A stretch of 25,251 nucleotides of DNA from JBBINE01 sp037444025 (GCA_037444025.1 JBBINE010000014.1:1-25251), one strand, 5' to 3'; shown: positions 1 to 8,106, counted from the first letter of the stretch. The notes: generated by a model not told the origin, from the sequence alone. Numbers and translations: made by a program.

Positions 1-2
1 TT

Positions 3-65
3 AACACTCCTTCACCTTCAATCTCTTCAGTTACACCTACAAGTACTACTCAATGTAACCCATAA
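3..65 (+). CDS. C-terminal end of an S/T/P-rich protein (partial)
   Basis: The reading frame entering from the left edge gives about 20 residues rich in Ser, Thr and Pro with one Cys, ending NP and a TAA stop. Such low-complexity tails are common at the end of exported proteins, but too little is visible to name a family. The frame starting at base 1 is also open as far as about position 106, so the choice rests on composition alone. No promoter is evident between its stop and the next gene. Confidence 0.3.
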   Translation, partial: NTPSPSISSVTPTSTTQCNP

Positions 66-134
66 TAGAACGATAATAAAGCAGAAAAAGATTTAGGTAT
101 TTTTAAAATTTTTATTTTTTGATAAAATTTTTTC

Positions 135-893
135 ATGGACTTTATTACAAAATACAATTTAATGAAAGAGGCAGGAATTATTCTAACTAAAATATTAAAT
201 GAATTAAAAAATTGGGTACGAGAGGGAGAATCTTTAAAAAAACTTAATGACCTAGCAGAGGAATTAATTTATGATTATCAATCCGAACCAGCTTTTAAAA
301 ACTACCAAGCCCCTTTTGCGAAAACTAAATATCCTTATACATTATGCACATCTTTAAATGAAGTTATTGTTCACGGTTTTCCTAAAGCTAACGTTTATTT
401 AAAATCAGGAGATTTATTAAAGCTTGACCTCGGAATTAAATACCAAGGAGTTTATGTTGACTCCGCTTTGACAACTTATGTTGAAGAAATTTCTAACGAA
501 GAAAGGAAATTAATCTTAACTACAGAAAAAGCGTTAAAAAATGCAATTAAAATTTCTTTACCTGGTAAAACATTAGGGGATATTGGTTGGATTATTGAAT
601 CTACCATTGAAGATGAGGGTTTTAAGGTCATTAAAAATCTTTGTGGTCATGATATAGGAGAATATCTCCATGGAGATTTACAAGTTTTAAATTTTGGTGA
701 TCCTGGTAAAGGAGCAAAAATTGAACCTGGTATGTTTTTCACTTTAGAACCCATGGCTTCTCTTGGAAGTGAATTTGGTATAGAAGAAGAGGAATATATT
801 TTTAAAACTGAAGATGGAAGCAAAAGTGCTCATTTTGAAGTAACATTAGTTATTTTAGAAAATGGAAACGAAGTCTTAACTCCAATTATTTGA
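135..893 (+). CDS. map: Type I methionine aminopeptidase
   Basis: Cytosolic metalloenzyme that removes the initiator Met from nascent proteins. The 252-aa product covers the full pita-bread fold and matches the usual bacterial length. The metal ligands are visible in order: D98 (LKLDLG), D109 (YVDSA), H172 (CGHDIG), E205 (TLEPM) and E235 (HFEVT). Substrate-side histidines H80 (VHGFP) and H179 (YLHGD) are also present. The start at 135 follows a T-rich stretch with no Shine-Dalgarno sequence, and a GATAAAAT element lies just upstream. In most bacteria map sits in the ribosomal-protein/adk cluster; here it stands alone next to a decayed region. It ends in TGA, which shows that TGA is a stop codon in this genome. 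Confidence 0.95.
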   Translation: MDFITKYNLMKEAGIILTKILNELKNWVREGESLKKLNDLAEELIYDYQSEPAFKNYQAPFAKTKYPYTLCTSLNEVIVHGFPKANVYLKSGDLLKLDLGIKYQGVYVDSALTTYVEEISNEERKLILTTEKALKNAIKISLPGKTLGDIGWIIESTIEDEGFKVIKNLCGHDIGEYLHGDLQVLNFGDPGKGAKIEPGMFFTLEPMASLGSEFGIEEEEYIFKTEDGSKSAHFEVTLVILENGNEVLTPII

Positions 894-898
894 AAATT

Positions 899-1036
899 AT
901 GTTATTATTACTTTACTTTTTAGAATCTTATGGCCAGGTTTTATTATCAAAAAAAATTTTCTTTAGAATCGCATTACCGCTTTTATTAATGCTTACTTTA
1001 GCTACTGCTTCTTATCCACCAAAAGTAAAGTTTTAG
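899..1036 (+). CDS. Possible 45-aa hydrophobic peptide
   Basis: A short frame opens five bases after the map stop. It encodes a Leu-rich N-terminus, a KK pair, one hydrophobic segment (FFRIALPLLLMLTLATA) and the tail SYPPKVKF, which resembles a signal peptide or single membrane anchor. No Shine-Dalgarno or family match is visible. The interval lies beside the decayed LamG stretch on the other strand, so this may be chance coding in degenerate DNA or a remnant of a secreted protein's signal peptide. Confidence 0.2.
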   Translation: MLLLLYFLESYGQVLLSKKIFFRIALPLLLMLTLATASYPPKVKF

Positions 1037-1508
1037 GCAATTCCTTCTGGAATAAAATAATCTTCAATAACATAAATAACCTGAACACTGTTAACCCCTA
1101 TACTTAAAACTTTTCCTTTAATAAAAATTTTTTTCCTCGTCAATAGGTTTTTTCTTGAATACTCTAGGTAGCTACTCAATATTTTCCTTGTTTTAATATT
1201 GTCTTGACTTTGTATCAAGCTTGATGCTTATAAATGAAAAAAGCGGCTTTCCCGTTCTTAAAACCTAAAAGTCAGGTAGATCACGCCGTAGCATCATTCT
1301 TGTTATGAATTACAGTACCACTAATAACATGTAGTTTCGCTCAAGTAATAACCGTAAAAATTGTATTAGATTGACCAAGAAAGTTCATCGCTGGAAAAGA
1401 CATCCGATCATTCCTCCTATTAAAACTTAAAGCTTTTCCTACTCTACCATCAACCCATTGAGGATTATTATATAAAATTCCATTTTTATTTATTTTGTAC
1501 TTATTAAC
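1037..1508 (-). pseudogene. Decayed LamG/concanavalin A-like domain remnant
   Basis: Directly downstream of the ileS stop, the minus strand read in the frame starting at 1508 gives typical LamG sequence: PQWVDGRVGKALSF, then FTVIT, SGTVIHNKNDATA, LLGFKNGKAAFFIY and YKV. A one-base frame change at the T-run 1128-1134 leads into KIFIKGKVLSIGVNSV and EDYFIPEGIA, which resemble the LamG pattern KIFINGKLVSSG...YFFNGIID. Stops interrupt the frame: TGA at 1341-1343, 1281-1283, 1272-1274, 1215-1217 and 1176-1178, and TAG at 1164-1166. Most TGAs fall where LamG domains carry Trp. There is no start codon or signal peptide, so this is a fragment of a larger surface protein. No intact gene is seen in this interval. 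Confidence 0.6.
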
Positions 1509-4500
1509 TTAAATCTTCAATAGTTCAACTTTTATCTTGCCGAAATCTTCATAATTTGTTTCTTTTGCTACTAAAATTATTCCTCGGGTAACTGGTCGAG
1601 TATTTGTTAATTTATTCAATTCTTTAATTTTATTTTGAAGGTAATTTTCTAAAACTTGAGGAAGGTTAATCTTTAAACCTACGACTTGAGAAGGATAAAG
1701 ATTAGCTTCTTGCCTCAAATCTTGAATCATTCTTGCTAAATCATTAAATATACCTATCTTTTTTAATTCTTCATCGATTTCTAAATCTAAAATGAATTCA
1801 TCATGAAAATAAAGATTCTTCCTTGCTTTCTCGTTAACATCTTTTACCTTTTCGTAATCAAAGCTTACATTTAAAACATTAACTTCCTCTTTTAAAATCT
1901 CCAGTACCTCTGTAGAAAATTTTGATTTAAGATATATATTCTTTAGCGGTTGTCTTACTTTAATTTGTTTTTCTTTCCTTATTCTATGAACCTCAGAAGA
2001 TAATTCTCTAATCTTTGACATTTCTTGTAAAATTAATTTTTCTTTTAATGTCAACTTTACCGGACTACCCATTGTTTCAAGATGAATACTTTCAGAAACA
2101 GAATATCTCTTCATAAGATACATTCTTATTTCTTGAAATATATATTCAGCACTATATGGAGCTAGGGGCGATAACATTTTTAAGAATTGGTAAATAAAAT
2201 CCTCAAAACTAGTCAAGGCTATATATATTTCTTTTTCATTCTTTGGATTTTGAAATCTCTTCCTGCTTCTTCTTAACCACCAACGAGAAAAATCACCAAG
2301 TAGTTCTATTAACAGTCGAGAACTTTTATGGATCTCAAAATTTTCCATCAAATGATAATATTTTTCATAAGACTCCTTTAGTCTTGCAGAAAACCAAATA
2401 TCTAAAATGTTATCTGATTTTATTTTGGGATATTTAGAAAAGTGGCGATGATATAATTTATAGAATTTCAAAACATTTAAAATGAGATCAAAAAATTCTC
2501 TTTTTAAAATCTTAACTTCATCTTCGTTAAAAAACTTATTTTCCCAAACATCATTCAAGTAGAACAAATAAAATCTAACAACATCTGAACCATATTTTTC
2601 CATCATTTGAATAGGATCTATTACATTACCCAGAGATTTAGACATTTTTTTTCCAAACTTATCAAGAACGAAGCCATTAGAAATAATATTTTTGTAAGGA
2701 GCTTTACCTTTTAAAATAGTGCTTATCACTAAGAGAGTATAAAACCATCCACGTGTTTGATCAATTCCTTCAATTAAAAAATCAGCAGGAAAGATTATTT
2801 CTTGGTTAATTTCTTTTTTGTTTCTTCTGGGATAATAGTTGGAAGCAAAAGGAACAATTCCTGAATCAAACCATATATCAGCAATTTCTTCTATTCTTTT
2901 CATTATTCCTTTACATTTTGAACATAACCAAGAGAAATTATCAACAAAAGGACGATGAAGATCTAAAAGATTTTTATCATTACGAGGTAATATTTTTAGA
3001 GGTATATTTCTTACTTCTCCTAAAAGATAATCCTTTACCTGCTTAAATTCCAAAAGTGTTTCGTTATCTATGCCTCTCATCTCTGCTTCTAACATTAAAA
3101 GAGGAGCTCCATGAGAAATAATTAAAATATTTTTATCTTTGTATATTTTTTCTAGACTACAAATAAAATCAATAACTCTTTCTCGTACATCTTCAAAACT
3201 TTCACCATTTTCAATTTTTTTACTAAGGTCACATTTAAAAGTTAAAGGATCTTGTAAATATTTATCTAGTTTTTCATACTTATGATTATTTAAAATTCCT
3301 AAATCAATTTCTCTTAATCTAAAATCAACAATTGCTGGTACCTTTAAAATATTAGCAATAATATCAGCTGTTTCTTTGGTTCTCGTTAAAGGAGAACAAA
3401 ATATTAAGTCTATTTTAAATTTTCTTAGTCCTCTACCTTTGCTTAAAGCATCAGCTACTCCCTTTCTCGTAAGAGGATTAAATTTTATCTCCGGATAAGA
3501 AGAAAGAAAATTTTTTCGATTGCTTAACGCTTCACAATGTCTCATCAAAAAATAATTATTTTTTGCTTTAAAATGTTTTGATAGTTCATCTAAAGAACCA
3601 ATAACTTCTAAGTTTCCACATTCTTCGCATTTCCAAATAGGAAGTGGAATTCCCCAAAATCTCGTTCTTGATAAATTCCAATCTTTTCCCTCTTTGATCC
3701 ATTCATAAAAACGATTACCTACACTTCTAGGAATCCAATTAACCTTAGAATTAGCAGAAATTATTTTATCTTTTATCTGTGAAACTTTAATTACCCAAAA
3801 TTTATTTAAATAATAAATTAAAGGTGTTTTACATCTCCAACAATGAGGGTAGTCATGTTCGTATTCTTCAATTTTAAAAATTAAATTTTTGTCTTTAAGA
3901 TATTCTATAATTTTGCTATCAGCTTCTTTAAAAAAAAGTCCAGATAGATCAATCTCTTTACCCGCTATAGAAAAATTTTTTATCTTCTCAGAAACAAATC
4001 TACCCTGAGAATCTAAATAACTAAAAAGGGGCAAATTATACTTTTGTCCTAAGTCGAAGTCTTCTTCTCCGTATGAGGGTGCAATGTGAACAATTCCTGT
4101 TCCTTCATCTTCTTTAACAAAATCGGCTGAATAAATTTTGTAAACATTTTTATTTAACTCTGTTTTAACCTTAAATAAAGGTTCATAACTTATTCCTTCT
4201 AAATCCTTTCCTCTTACTGTCTTTATAAGTGGATAATCCAATTTTTGATGAGTCCACAGATTACCGTAAGGGGTTTCATAAAGATAATAATCAAAATAAG
4301 GGTGAACCACTAAAGCTAAGTTTCCGGGTAATGTCCAAGGAGTTGTTGTCCAAACAAGAAAATATTCTTCTTTATTTTTGTTCTTAAACATAATAAAAAC
4401 GCTCGGATCTTTAACTTTCTTATAAGCATCTGGCATACCTAATTCTGCTTGAGCTAAAACAGTTTCACATCGAGGACAATAAGGAGCTACTCGTTCTTCT

Positions 4501-5015
4501 TCTTTTAAAAGTTTTTTTTGATAAATGTTTTTTATAATCCACCAAGCGGACTCTATATAAAAAGGATCATATGTTACGTAAGCATGGCGATGATCAACCC
4601 AAAAAGCAAGATTTTCATCTACCTTCTCCCAATCATCTTTAAAAATAGTCACCAACTCTTTACATCTTTTATTAAAATTTTCTATACCATAATCATAAAC
4701 ATCTTTTTTACTTTTAAAACCTAATTCTTTTTCAGTAGCTACTTCTATTGGTAATCCATGTGTGTCCCAACCAGCTTTTCTAGGAGCATAAAAACCCAAA
4801 GAAGTAAAAAACCTTAAGATAGAATCTTTATAAATTCTTGTTAAAAAATTCCCCATATGAGGTTTAGCATTGGTATAAGGAGGTCCTTCGAACCAGTTAA
4901 ATATTTTTCTTTGATTCCCTTTTTTAATATTTTTGTTTAAACTTTTGCTAAATATATTATGAACTTTCCAAAAATTTAAAATTTTTTTTTCTATATCTCT
5001 TAAATCAGGTATCAT
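1509..5015 (-). CDS. ileS: Isoleucyl-tRNA synthetase with an inserted histidine-phosphatase domain
   Basis: Charges tRNA-Ile in the cytosol. The class I core is complete: HMGN (HIGH motif, 53-56), GWDTHGLPIE (82-91), CP1 editing domain with TTTPWTLPGN (223-232) and GTGIVHIAPSYGEEDF (305-320), KMSKS (790-794) and an anticodon-binding C-terminus. Cys pairs suited to zinc lie at 180/183, 392/395, 463/466 and 698/701. Between the third and fourth pairs, residues about 487-670 form a whole phosphoglycerate-mutase-type domain: RHCE with H493, SPLTRTKETA (541-550), LRE (567-569) and ISHGAP with H635. At 1168 aa the protein is about 200 longer than usual IleRS. The htpX stop lies one base upstream of the start, so the two are probably co-transcribed. 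Synthetase activity is near certain; the role of the insert is unknown. Confidence 0.97.
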   Translation of the reverse strand: MIPDLRDIEKKILNFWKVHNIFSKSLNKNIKKGNQRKIFNWFEGPPYTNAKPHMGNFLTRIYKDSILRFFTSLGFYAPRKAGWDTHGLPIEVATEKELGFKSKKDVYDYGIENFNKRCKELVTIFKDDWEKVDENLAFWVDHRHAYVTYDPFYIESAWWIIKNIYQKKLLKEEERVAPYCPRCETVLAQAELGMPDAYKKVKDPSVFIMFKNKNKEEYFLVWTTTPWTLPGNLALVVHPYFDYYLYETPYGNLWTHQKLDYPLIKTVRGKDLEGISYEPLFKVKTELNKNVYKIYSADFVKEDEGTGIVHIAPSYGEEDFDLGQKYNLPLFSYLDSQGRFVSEKIKNFSIAGKEIDLSGLFFKEADSKIIEYLKDKNLIFKIEEYEHDYPHCWRCKTPLIYYLNKFWVIKVSQIKDKIISANSKVNWIPRSVGNRFYEWIKEGKDWNLSRTRFWGIPLPIWKCEECGNLEVIGSLDELSKHFKAKNNYFLMRHCEALSNRKNFLSSYPEIKFNPLTRKGVADALSKGRGLRKFKIDLIFCSPLTRTKETADIIANILKVPAIVDFRLREIDLGILNNHKYEKLDKYLQDPLTFKCDLSKKIENGESFEDVRERVIDFICSLEKIYKDKNILIISHGAPLLMLEAEMRGIDNETLLEFKQVKDYLLGEVRNIPLKILPRNDKNLLDLHRPFVDNFSWLCSKCKGIMKRIEEIADIWFDSGIVPFASNYYPRRNKKEINQEIIFPADFLIEGIDQTRGWFYTLLVISTILKGKAPYKNIISNGFVLDKFGKKMSKSLGNVIDPIQMMEKYGSDVVRFYLFYLNDVWENKFFNEDEVKILKREFFDLILNVLKFYKLYHRHFSKYPKIKSDNILDIWFSARLKESYEKYYHLMENFEIHKSSRLLIELLGDFSRWWLRRSRKRFQNPKNEKEIYIALTSFEDFIYQFLKMLSPLAPYSAEYIFQEIRMYLMKRYSVSESIHLETMGSPVKLTLKEKLILQEMSKIRELSSEVHRIRKEKQIKVRQPLKNIYLKSKFSTEVLEILKEEVNVLNVSFDYEKVKDVNEKARKNLYFHDEFILDLEIDEELKKIGIFNDLARMIQDLRQEANLYPSQVVGLKINLPQVLENYLQNKIKELNKLTNTRPVTRGIILVAKETNYEDFGKIKVELLKI

Positions 5016-5016
5016 T

Positions 5017-5913
5017 TTAAATAATCATTCCTCTTAGTATTTTAATTCTTTCTTCGACCGGTGGATGAGTAGAAAAAAGATTTCCTAACCAACTTATAAA
5101 ACCTCTTTTATTTTTAAAAGGATTTACAATAAAAAGATGTGCAGTTGATGGTGAAGTATCAAGAGAAATATTTGAACTTGAAATTTTCTCTAAAGCTGAA
5201 GACAATCCTTCTGGATTTCTTGTAATTAAAGCTCCGCTTGCATCAGCCATAAATTCTCTTTTCCTTGAAATTGCCAAAGTTATAAGCTGTGCAAAAATTG
5301 GAGCTAAAATTGCTAAAATAATCCCTATTAAGAAAAACAAAGCATTTCCTTTTTCTCTATCTCTATCATTATCAAACCACAAACTTCTTAAAAATATATC
5401 AGCTATAATTGCTATTACTCCTGCTAATATACTCGCCAACATCATTACTCTTATATCATTATTTTTAATATGAGAAATTTCGTGGGCAATAACCCCCTCA
5501 AGTTCTTTTTTGTTTAGTTTTTCTATTATTCCTCGGGTTAAAGCTACCACTGAGTTTTTAGGAGATTTTCCTGTAGCAAAAGCATTCAAAGCCTGAGAAT
5601 CTATTAAATAAACTTTTGGAGTTTGGGGAAGCCCAGCTGTGATAGAAAGATTTTCAACTAATCGATAAATTTCTGGAAAGTCTTTCTTCTTAACTTCTTT
5701 AGCTTGAGTTAAGATTAAAATCATTTGATCTCCCCATAAAAGAGAAAACAAATTAATCACTACACCTACAACAACAAAAGAATAAAAAATTAATTTATTT
5801 TCCAAAAAATAGGAAAAAACCCAACCTAAACCAAAAACCAGAGCCAAAAAAAAAGTCATTAAAAGAATTGTTCTAAAGTTATTTTCTGCTACCACTGAAT
5901 AGGCTGTTTTCAT
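5017..5913 (-). CDS. htpX: M48 family membrane metalloprotease HtpX
   Basis: Membrane-bound zinc protease that degrades misfolded membrane proteins. The 298 residues show two N-terminal membrane segments (about 18-36 and 42-62), the zinc motif HEISH (144-148), two further hydrophobic segments (about 156-176 and 190-214), and the third-ligand motif KREFMADAS with E220. This is the full-length HtpX layout. An AT-rich leader with a TATAAT box (5942-5947) precedes the gene, and ileS follows one base after its stop. HtpX is often next to LemA; here lemA lies about 2.2 kb away in the same orientation, separated by a tRNA and two unrecognised genes. Confidence 0.94.
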   Translation of the reverse strand: MKTAYSVVAENNFRTILLMTFFLALVFGLGWVFSYFLENKLIFYSFVVVGVVINLFSLLWGDQMILILTQAKEVKKKDFPEIYRLVENLSITAGLPQTPKVYLIDSQALNAFATGKSPKNSVVALTRGIIEKLNKKELEGVIAHEISHIKNNDIRVMMLASILAGVIAIIADIFLRSLWFDNDRDREKGNALFFLIGIILAILAPIFAQLITLAISRKREFMADASGALITRNPEGLSSALEKISSSNISLDTSPSTAHLFIVNPFKNKRGFISWLGNLFSTHPPVEERIKILRGMII

Positions 5914-5941
5914 TTGATTTATTTTTATTAACTTACTTAAA

Positions 5942-5947
5942 ATTATA
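5942..5947 (-). promoter_or_regulatory. Probable -10 box for htpX-ileS
   Basis: The minus strand reads TATAAT 29 bases upstream of the htpX start. The hexamer 17 bases further upstream, TTAATA, is a weak -35. The spacing to the ATG suits a short leader. Confidence 0.4.
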
Positions 5948-6032
5948 TCATAAAGAGTTTTTAATATTAAAAATAAACCTAAAATAAAAAGAAGCGTTCT
6001 TTATGTTTGTAATTTTAAAAGACATTTTAGTT

Positions 6033-6061
6033 TTAAGTTATAAAATATTTTGTATTATAAT
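6033..6061 (+). promoter_or_regulatory. Probable promoter of tRNA-Pro
   Basis: TATAAT at 6056-6061 lies 22 bases before the tRNA 5' end. The hexamer 17 bases upstream (6033-6038, TTAAGT) matches the -35 consensus weakly. Spacing to the mature 5' end is typical of bacterial tRNA promoters. Confidence 0.4.
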
Positions 6062-6083
6062 AAATAATTATAATTTTACTTAA

Positions 6084-6157
6084 CGGGGCATAGCGCAATT
6101 GGTTAGCGCACCGGCTTTGGGAGCCGGAGGTTGTGGGTTCGAGTCCCACTGCCCCGA
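6084..6157 (+). tRNA. tRNA-Pro(TGG)
   Basis: A 74-nt cloverleaf. The acceptor stem CGGGGCA pairs with TGCCCCG, followed by discriminator A. The D arm is GCGC...GCGC, and the anticodon stem CGGCT/AGCCG holds loop TTTGGGA with anticodon TGG. The T arm carries GTTCGAGTC. The C1-G72 pair is normal for bacterial tRNA-Pro. CCA is not encoded. It stands alone between two minus-strand genes. Confidence 0.96.
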
Positions 6158-6180
6158 ATAAAATCATATTTCAACCTCAC

Positions 6181-7359
6181 TTATTTTATTTTTTCTTCAA
6201 TTTTTTTATAAACCTCTGTTATTATCCACATAGGAATAAAAAGCCCAATCGCCAAACTCCAAAGACCAAAAGATACTCCTAACAAAGATAAAATTCCTTT
6301 ACCATTATATTTCAACCAATCAGCTGCTTTTTTAAGAATATTTCTATCATTTCTCTCAATACCGCGATTTATATCATTGAAAAAGTTTTCTAATTTATCT
6401 AAACTTTCTATTAATTTTTTCCTTTCATTTTCAGTACCTCCTTCTTTTGCAATAGTTTCATACTTTTCTTTTAATGCCCCCAAAAGACCCTCAATACCTG
6501 CTAAAACAGCAAACCCTTCTGGCATTTTTTTTAATTTTCCCCTTGTTTCTTTAAAAAGGTCTATCACATTTTTTAATGTTTTACCAATTTCTGTTTCTTC
6601 TTTACTTATAACAAAAGCAGTTTCTATAAATCGGGCAAAAATTTCTTCCATCTGTTCCCTTCTCAAATAAATCTCATAATTTTTATCTTTCTTAAAAATT
6701 CCTAATTTTTGTAGTTCTTTTTCAGTTTTGTTTTTTAATTCATCTGGCAAACTCTCAAAATACAAAGTTATTTGAGCTTTTCCTTTTGATAAAACTTCAA
6801 GATAACTTCTAACTTCCTCATTAAATTCTCCTGGTTTAAATTCTCCTTTAAATTCTCCTTTAAGCAAAGCTCTAAATTTTAAACCAATCTTAGGAGGCCA
6901 TAATCTAAAAAAGAATTCCTCTTTTTGAGAAAGCAATCTTTCGAAATCTCCTTTAAAAGGTCCTTTCTCATCTTCAGGAAAAACTAAATAAAGATAAGCC
7001 CTAACTAGTTCAGGGGTATCTAATTTATCTCTAAAGTTAATTCCCTCCTTCTCTGGCGAAATTCTATAATAACTTTCTAAAATCCCTTTTAAGGATTGTT
7101 TTAAAGTCTTTTTTCCATTATCCTCTTGTACTAACTTATTTAAAACTTCTTGATCACCACTGAGCTCTTTTTCTAAAAATTTAATAACTTCTTCTTCGTC
7201 GAATAAATTATTTCCATTTACATATTTTAAAATTGTGTCTTCGACTGTTTGCTTCTTATTTTCATTTTCAAAAAGTAAATTTAAAACTGCGTGTAATTTA
7301 CTTTCTAAATTGAATGGTCTTATTTTTTCTTTTGTCATTCTTCTAAAAGGGTTTTCCAT
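6181..7359 (-). CDS. Unrecognised helical protein with a C-terminal membrane anchor
   Basis: I do not recognise this 392-aa protein. It is highly charged (Lys/Glu-rich) and predicted mostly helical. Near residues 165-180 is a small internal repeat (KGEFKGEFKPGEF). One strongly hydrophobic segment near the end (about 355-385, GILSLLGVSFGLWSLAIGLF then PMWIITEVY) is followed by a short Lys/Glu tail, the layout of a tail-anchored protein with a large cytoplasmic part. No signal peptide or catalytic motif is evident. The start follows directly on a (TAATT)5 repeat, with a good promoter just upstream, so the mRNA leader is very short. Its neighbour (7443-8040) has a similar promoter and charge pattern. 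Confidence 0.8.
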   Translation of the reverse strand: MENPFRRMTKEKIRPFNLESKLHAVLNLLFENENKKQTVEDTILKYVNGNNLFDEEEVIKFLEKELSGDQEVLNKLVQEDNGKKTLKQSLKGILESYYRISPEKEGINFRDKLDTPELVRAYLYLVFPEDEKGPFKGDFERLLSQKEEFFFRLWPPKIGLKFRALLKGEFKGEFKPGEFNEEVRSYLEVLSKGKAQITLYFESLPDELKNKTEKELQKLGIFKKDKNYEIYLRREQMEEIFARFIETAFVISKEETEIGKTLKNVIDLFKETRGKLKKMPEGFAVLAGIEGLLGALKEKYETIAKEGGTENERKKLIESLDKLENFFNDINRGIERNDRNILKKAADWLKYNGKGILSLLGVSFGLWSLAIGLFIPMWIITEVYKKIEEKIK

Positions 7360-7384
7360 TAATTTAATTTAATTTAATTTAATT
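7360..7384 (-). repeat. (TAATT)5 tandem repeat abutting a start codon
   Basis: Five perfect copies of the pentanucleotide TAATT run from the base next to the start codon of the 6181-7359 gene up to its -10 box. The tract covers the predicted transcription start and the whole leader. Slippage would change the -10-to-ATG distance in 5-bp steps. Confidence 0.85.
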
Positions 7385-7411
7385 TTAATCATAAAAATTT
7401 TATTTTGTCAA
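7382..7411 (-). promoter_or_regulatory. Sigma70-type promoter of the 6181-7359 gene
   Basis: The minus strand reads TTGACA (7406-7411), an 18-base spacer, then TAAAAT (7382-7387), with a TGATT context before the -10. Transcription would begin about 7375, inside the TAATT repeat and only some 15 bases before the ATG, giving a nearly leaderless mRNA with no Shine-Dalgarno. Confidence 0.65.
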
Positions 7412-7442
7412 GTTTTGTGTTTTTATCTAAAATGGCCTGAAT

Positions 7443-8040
7443 CTATCGTAATATCCTCTTTTTCTCTTTTTTTTCTATTCCTCTTGCCATTCTGCCTGCT
7501 TCTTGATCAATTTCTTTTAATTTTTTCCAGGCTTTAGCTCCTCCTCTCCTTATAACATCTATCCCGGTATTAATTCTATCGAAAATTTTATTCCAATCAA
7601 TACTAGGTCTCTGGGGCTCTTCTCTTTTCTCTGTTAATCCTTCTAATGTCTGGAAAAATTTTATTATGTCTCGTAAAGCTTCTAACTCTTTTATCATCTT
7701 TTCTTTTTCCTCTTCAATATTTTCAGCTTCTCTCAATCTTTTTTGTATCTCCTGCAGCAAATTTTTTAAATTTATAAGCTCTCTTCTCTCTTCAGGTCTT
7801 TGAACTTGTTTTCCTATTTCATCGGAAATGATTTCAATAGCATCAGAAACTGTTTCTTGAAGTCCTCCTAGGTTAACTCTTTCAATAATTTGGCTAATAT
7901 CCCTACTGCTCTTCCTACTGCAGGAACTCTTAAGCTTTCTGGTAAATAATTAATATTCTTTGTGCAAAACTTCTTAGTTCTGTTTTAAAACCACCGAGTA
8001 CTATCCTTAAAATCTCTTGAAATGTAAGTTTTTCTGCCAT
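7443..8040 (-). pseudogene. Unrecognised charged helical protein broken by two frameshifts
   Basis: A strong start lies at 8040 (ATGGCAGAAAAACTT) behind AAGGGGG, the clearest Shine-Dalgarno in the window. The frame stops at a TAA after 37 codons. Translation continues convincingly in a second frame (NINYLPESLRVPAVGRAVG) from about 7958, then in a third (ISQIIERVNLGGLQETVSDA) from about 7900 to the stop at 7443. One missing base near 7956-7962 and one near 7897-7904 would restore a 199-aa protein. The intact C-terminal 105 residues (from 7760) are a charged coiled coil ending in a basic tail. No family is recognised. It could be a young pseudogene or carry two consensus errors. Confidence 0.7.
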
Positions 8041-8050
8041 TTTGATCCCC

Positions 8051-8058
8051 CTTATAAG
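8051..8058 (-). promoter_or_regulatory. Strong Shine-Dalgarno of the 8040 start
   Basis: The minus strand reads TAAGGGGGATCAAAATG: a purine-rich AGGGGG seven bases before the ATG at 8040. It fixes the start of the broken gene, which no long uninterrupted frame would reveal. Most other genes here lack such a site. Confidence 0.6.
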
Positions 8059-8070
8059 AGTTTTATTCTT

Positions 8071-8100
8071 AAAATAATCACAAAAAAGTTATTTTGTCAA
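8071..8100 (-). promoter_or_regulatory. Sigma70-type promoter of the 7443-8040 gene
   Basis: TTGACA (8095-8100 on the minus strand), an 18-base spacer, then TATTTT (8071-8076) preceded by TGAT. It lies immediately downstream of the lemA stop and shares its TTGACAAAATAA core with the promoter at 7382-7411. Confidence 0.55.
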
Positions 8101-8106
8101 CTTTTT
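8083..8106 (-). terminator. Weak terminator-like hairpin after lemA
   Basis: On the minus strand AAAAAGTT and AACTTTTT can pair across an 8-base loop and lead into further T, directly after the lemA stop. The stem has one G-C pair only, and it overlaps the next gene's -35 box, so it may be incidental. Confidence 0.25.

Noticed and set aside
1033..1218. A 61-codon minus-strand frame with a TTG start as an independent gene
   Set aside because: Its C-terminal half is the shifted end of the LamG remnant and its N-terminal half is out-of-frame sequence of the same remnant.
1164..1508. The whole genome using TGA as Trp or Gly
   Set aside because: map, rpsF and other intact genes end in TGA, and Trp is encoded by TGG in IleRS, GAPDH and the ATPase. 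TGA in the LamG remnant is a local matter.
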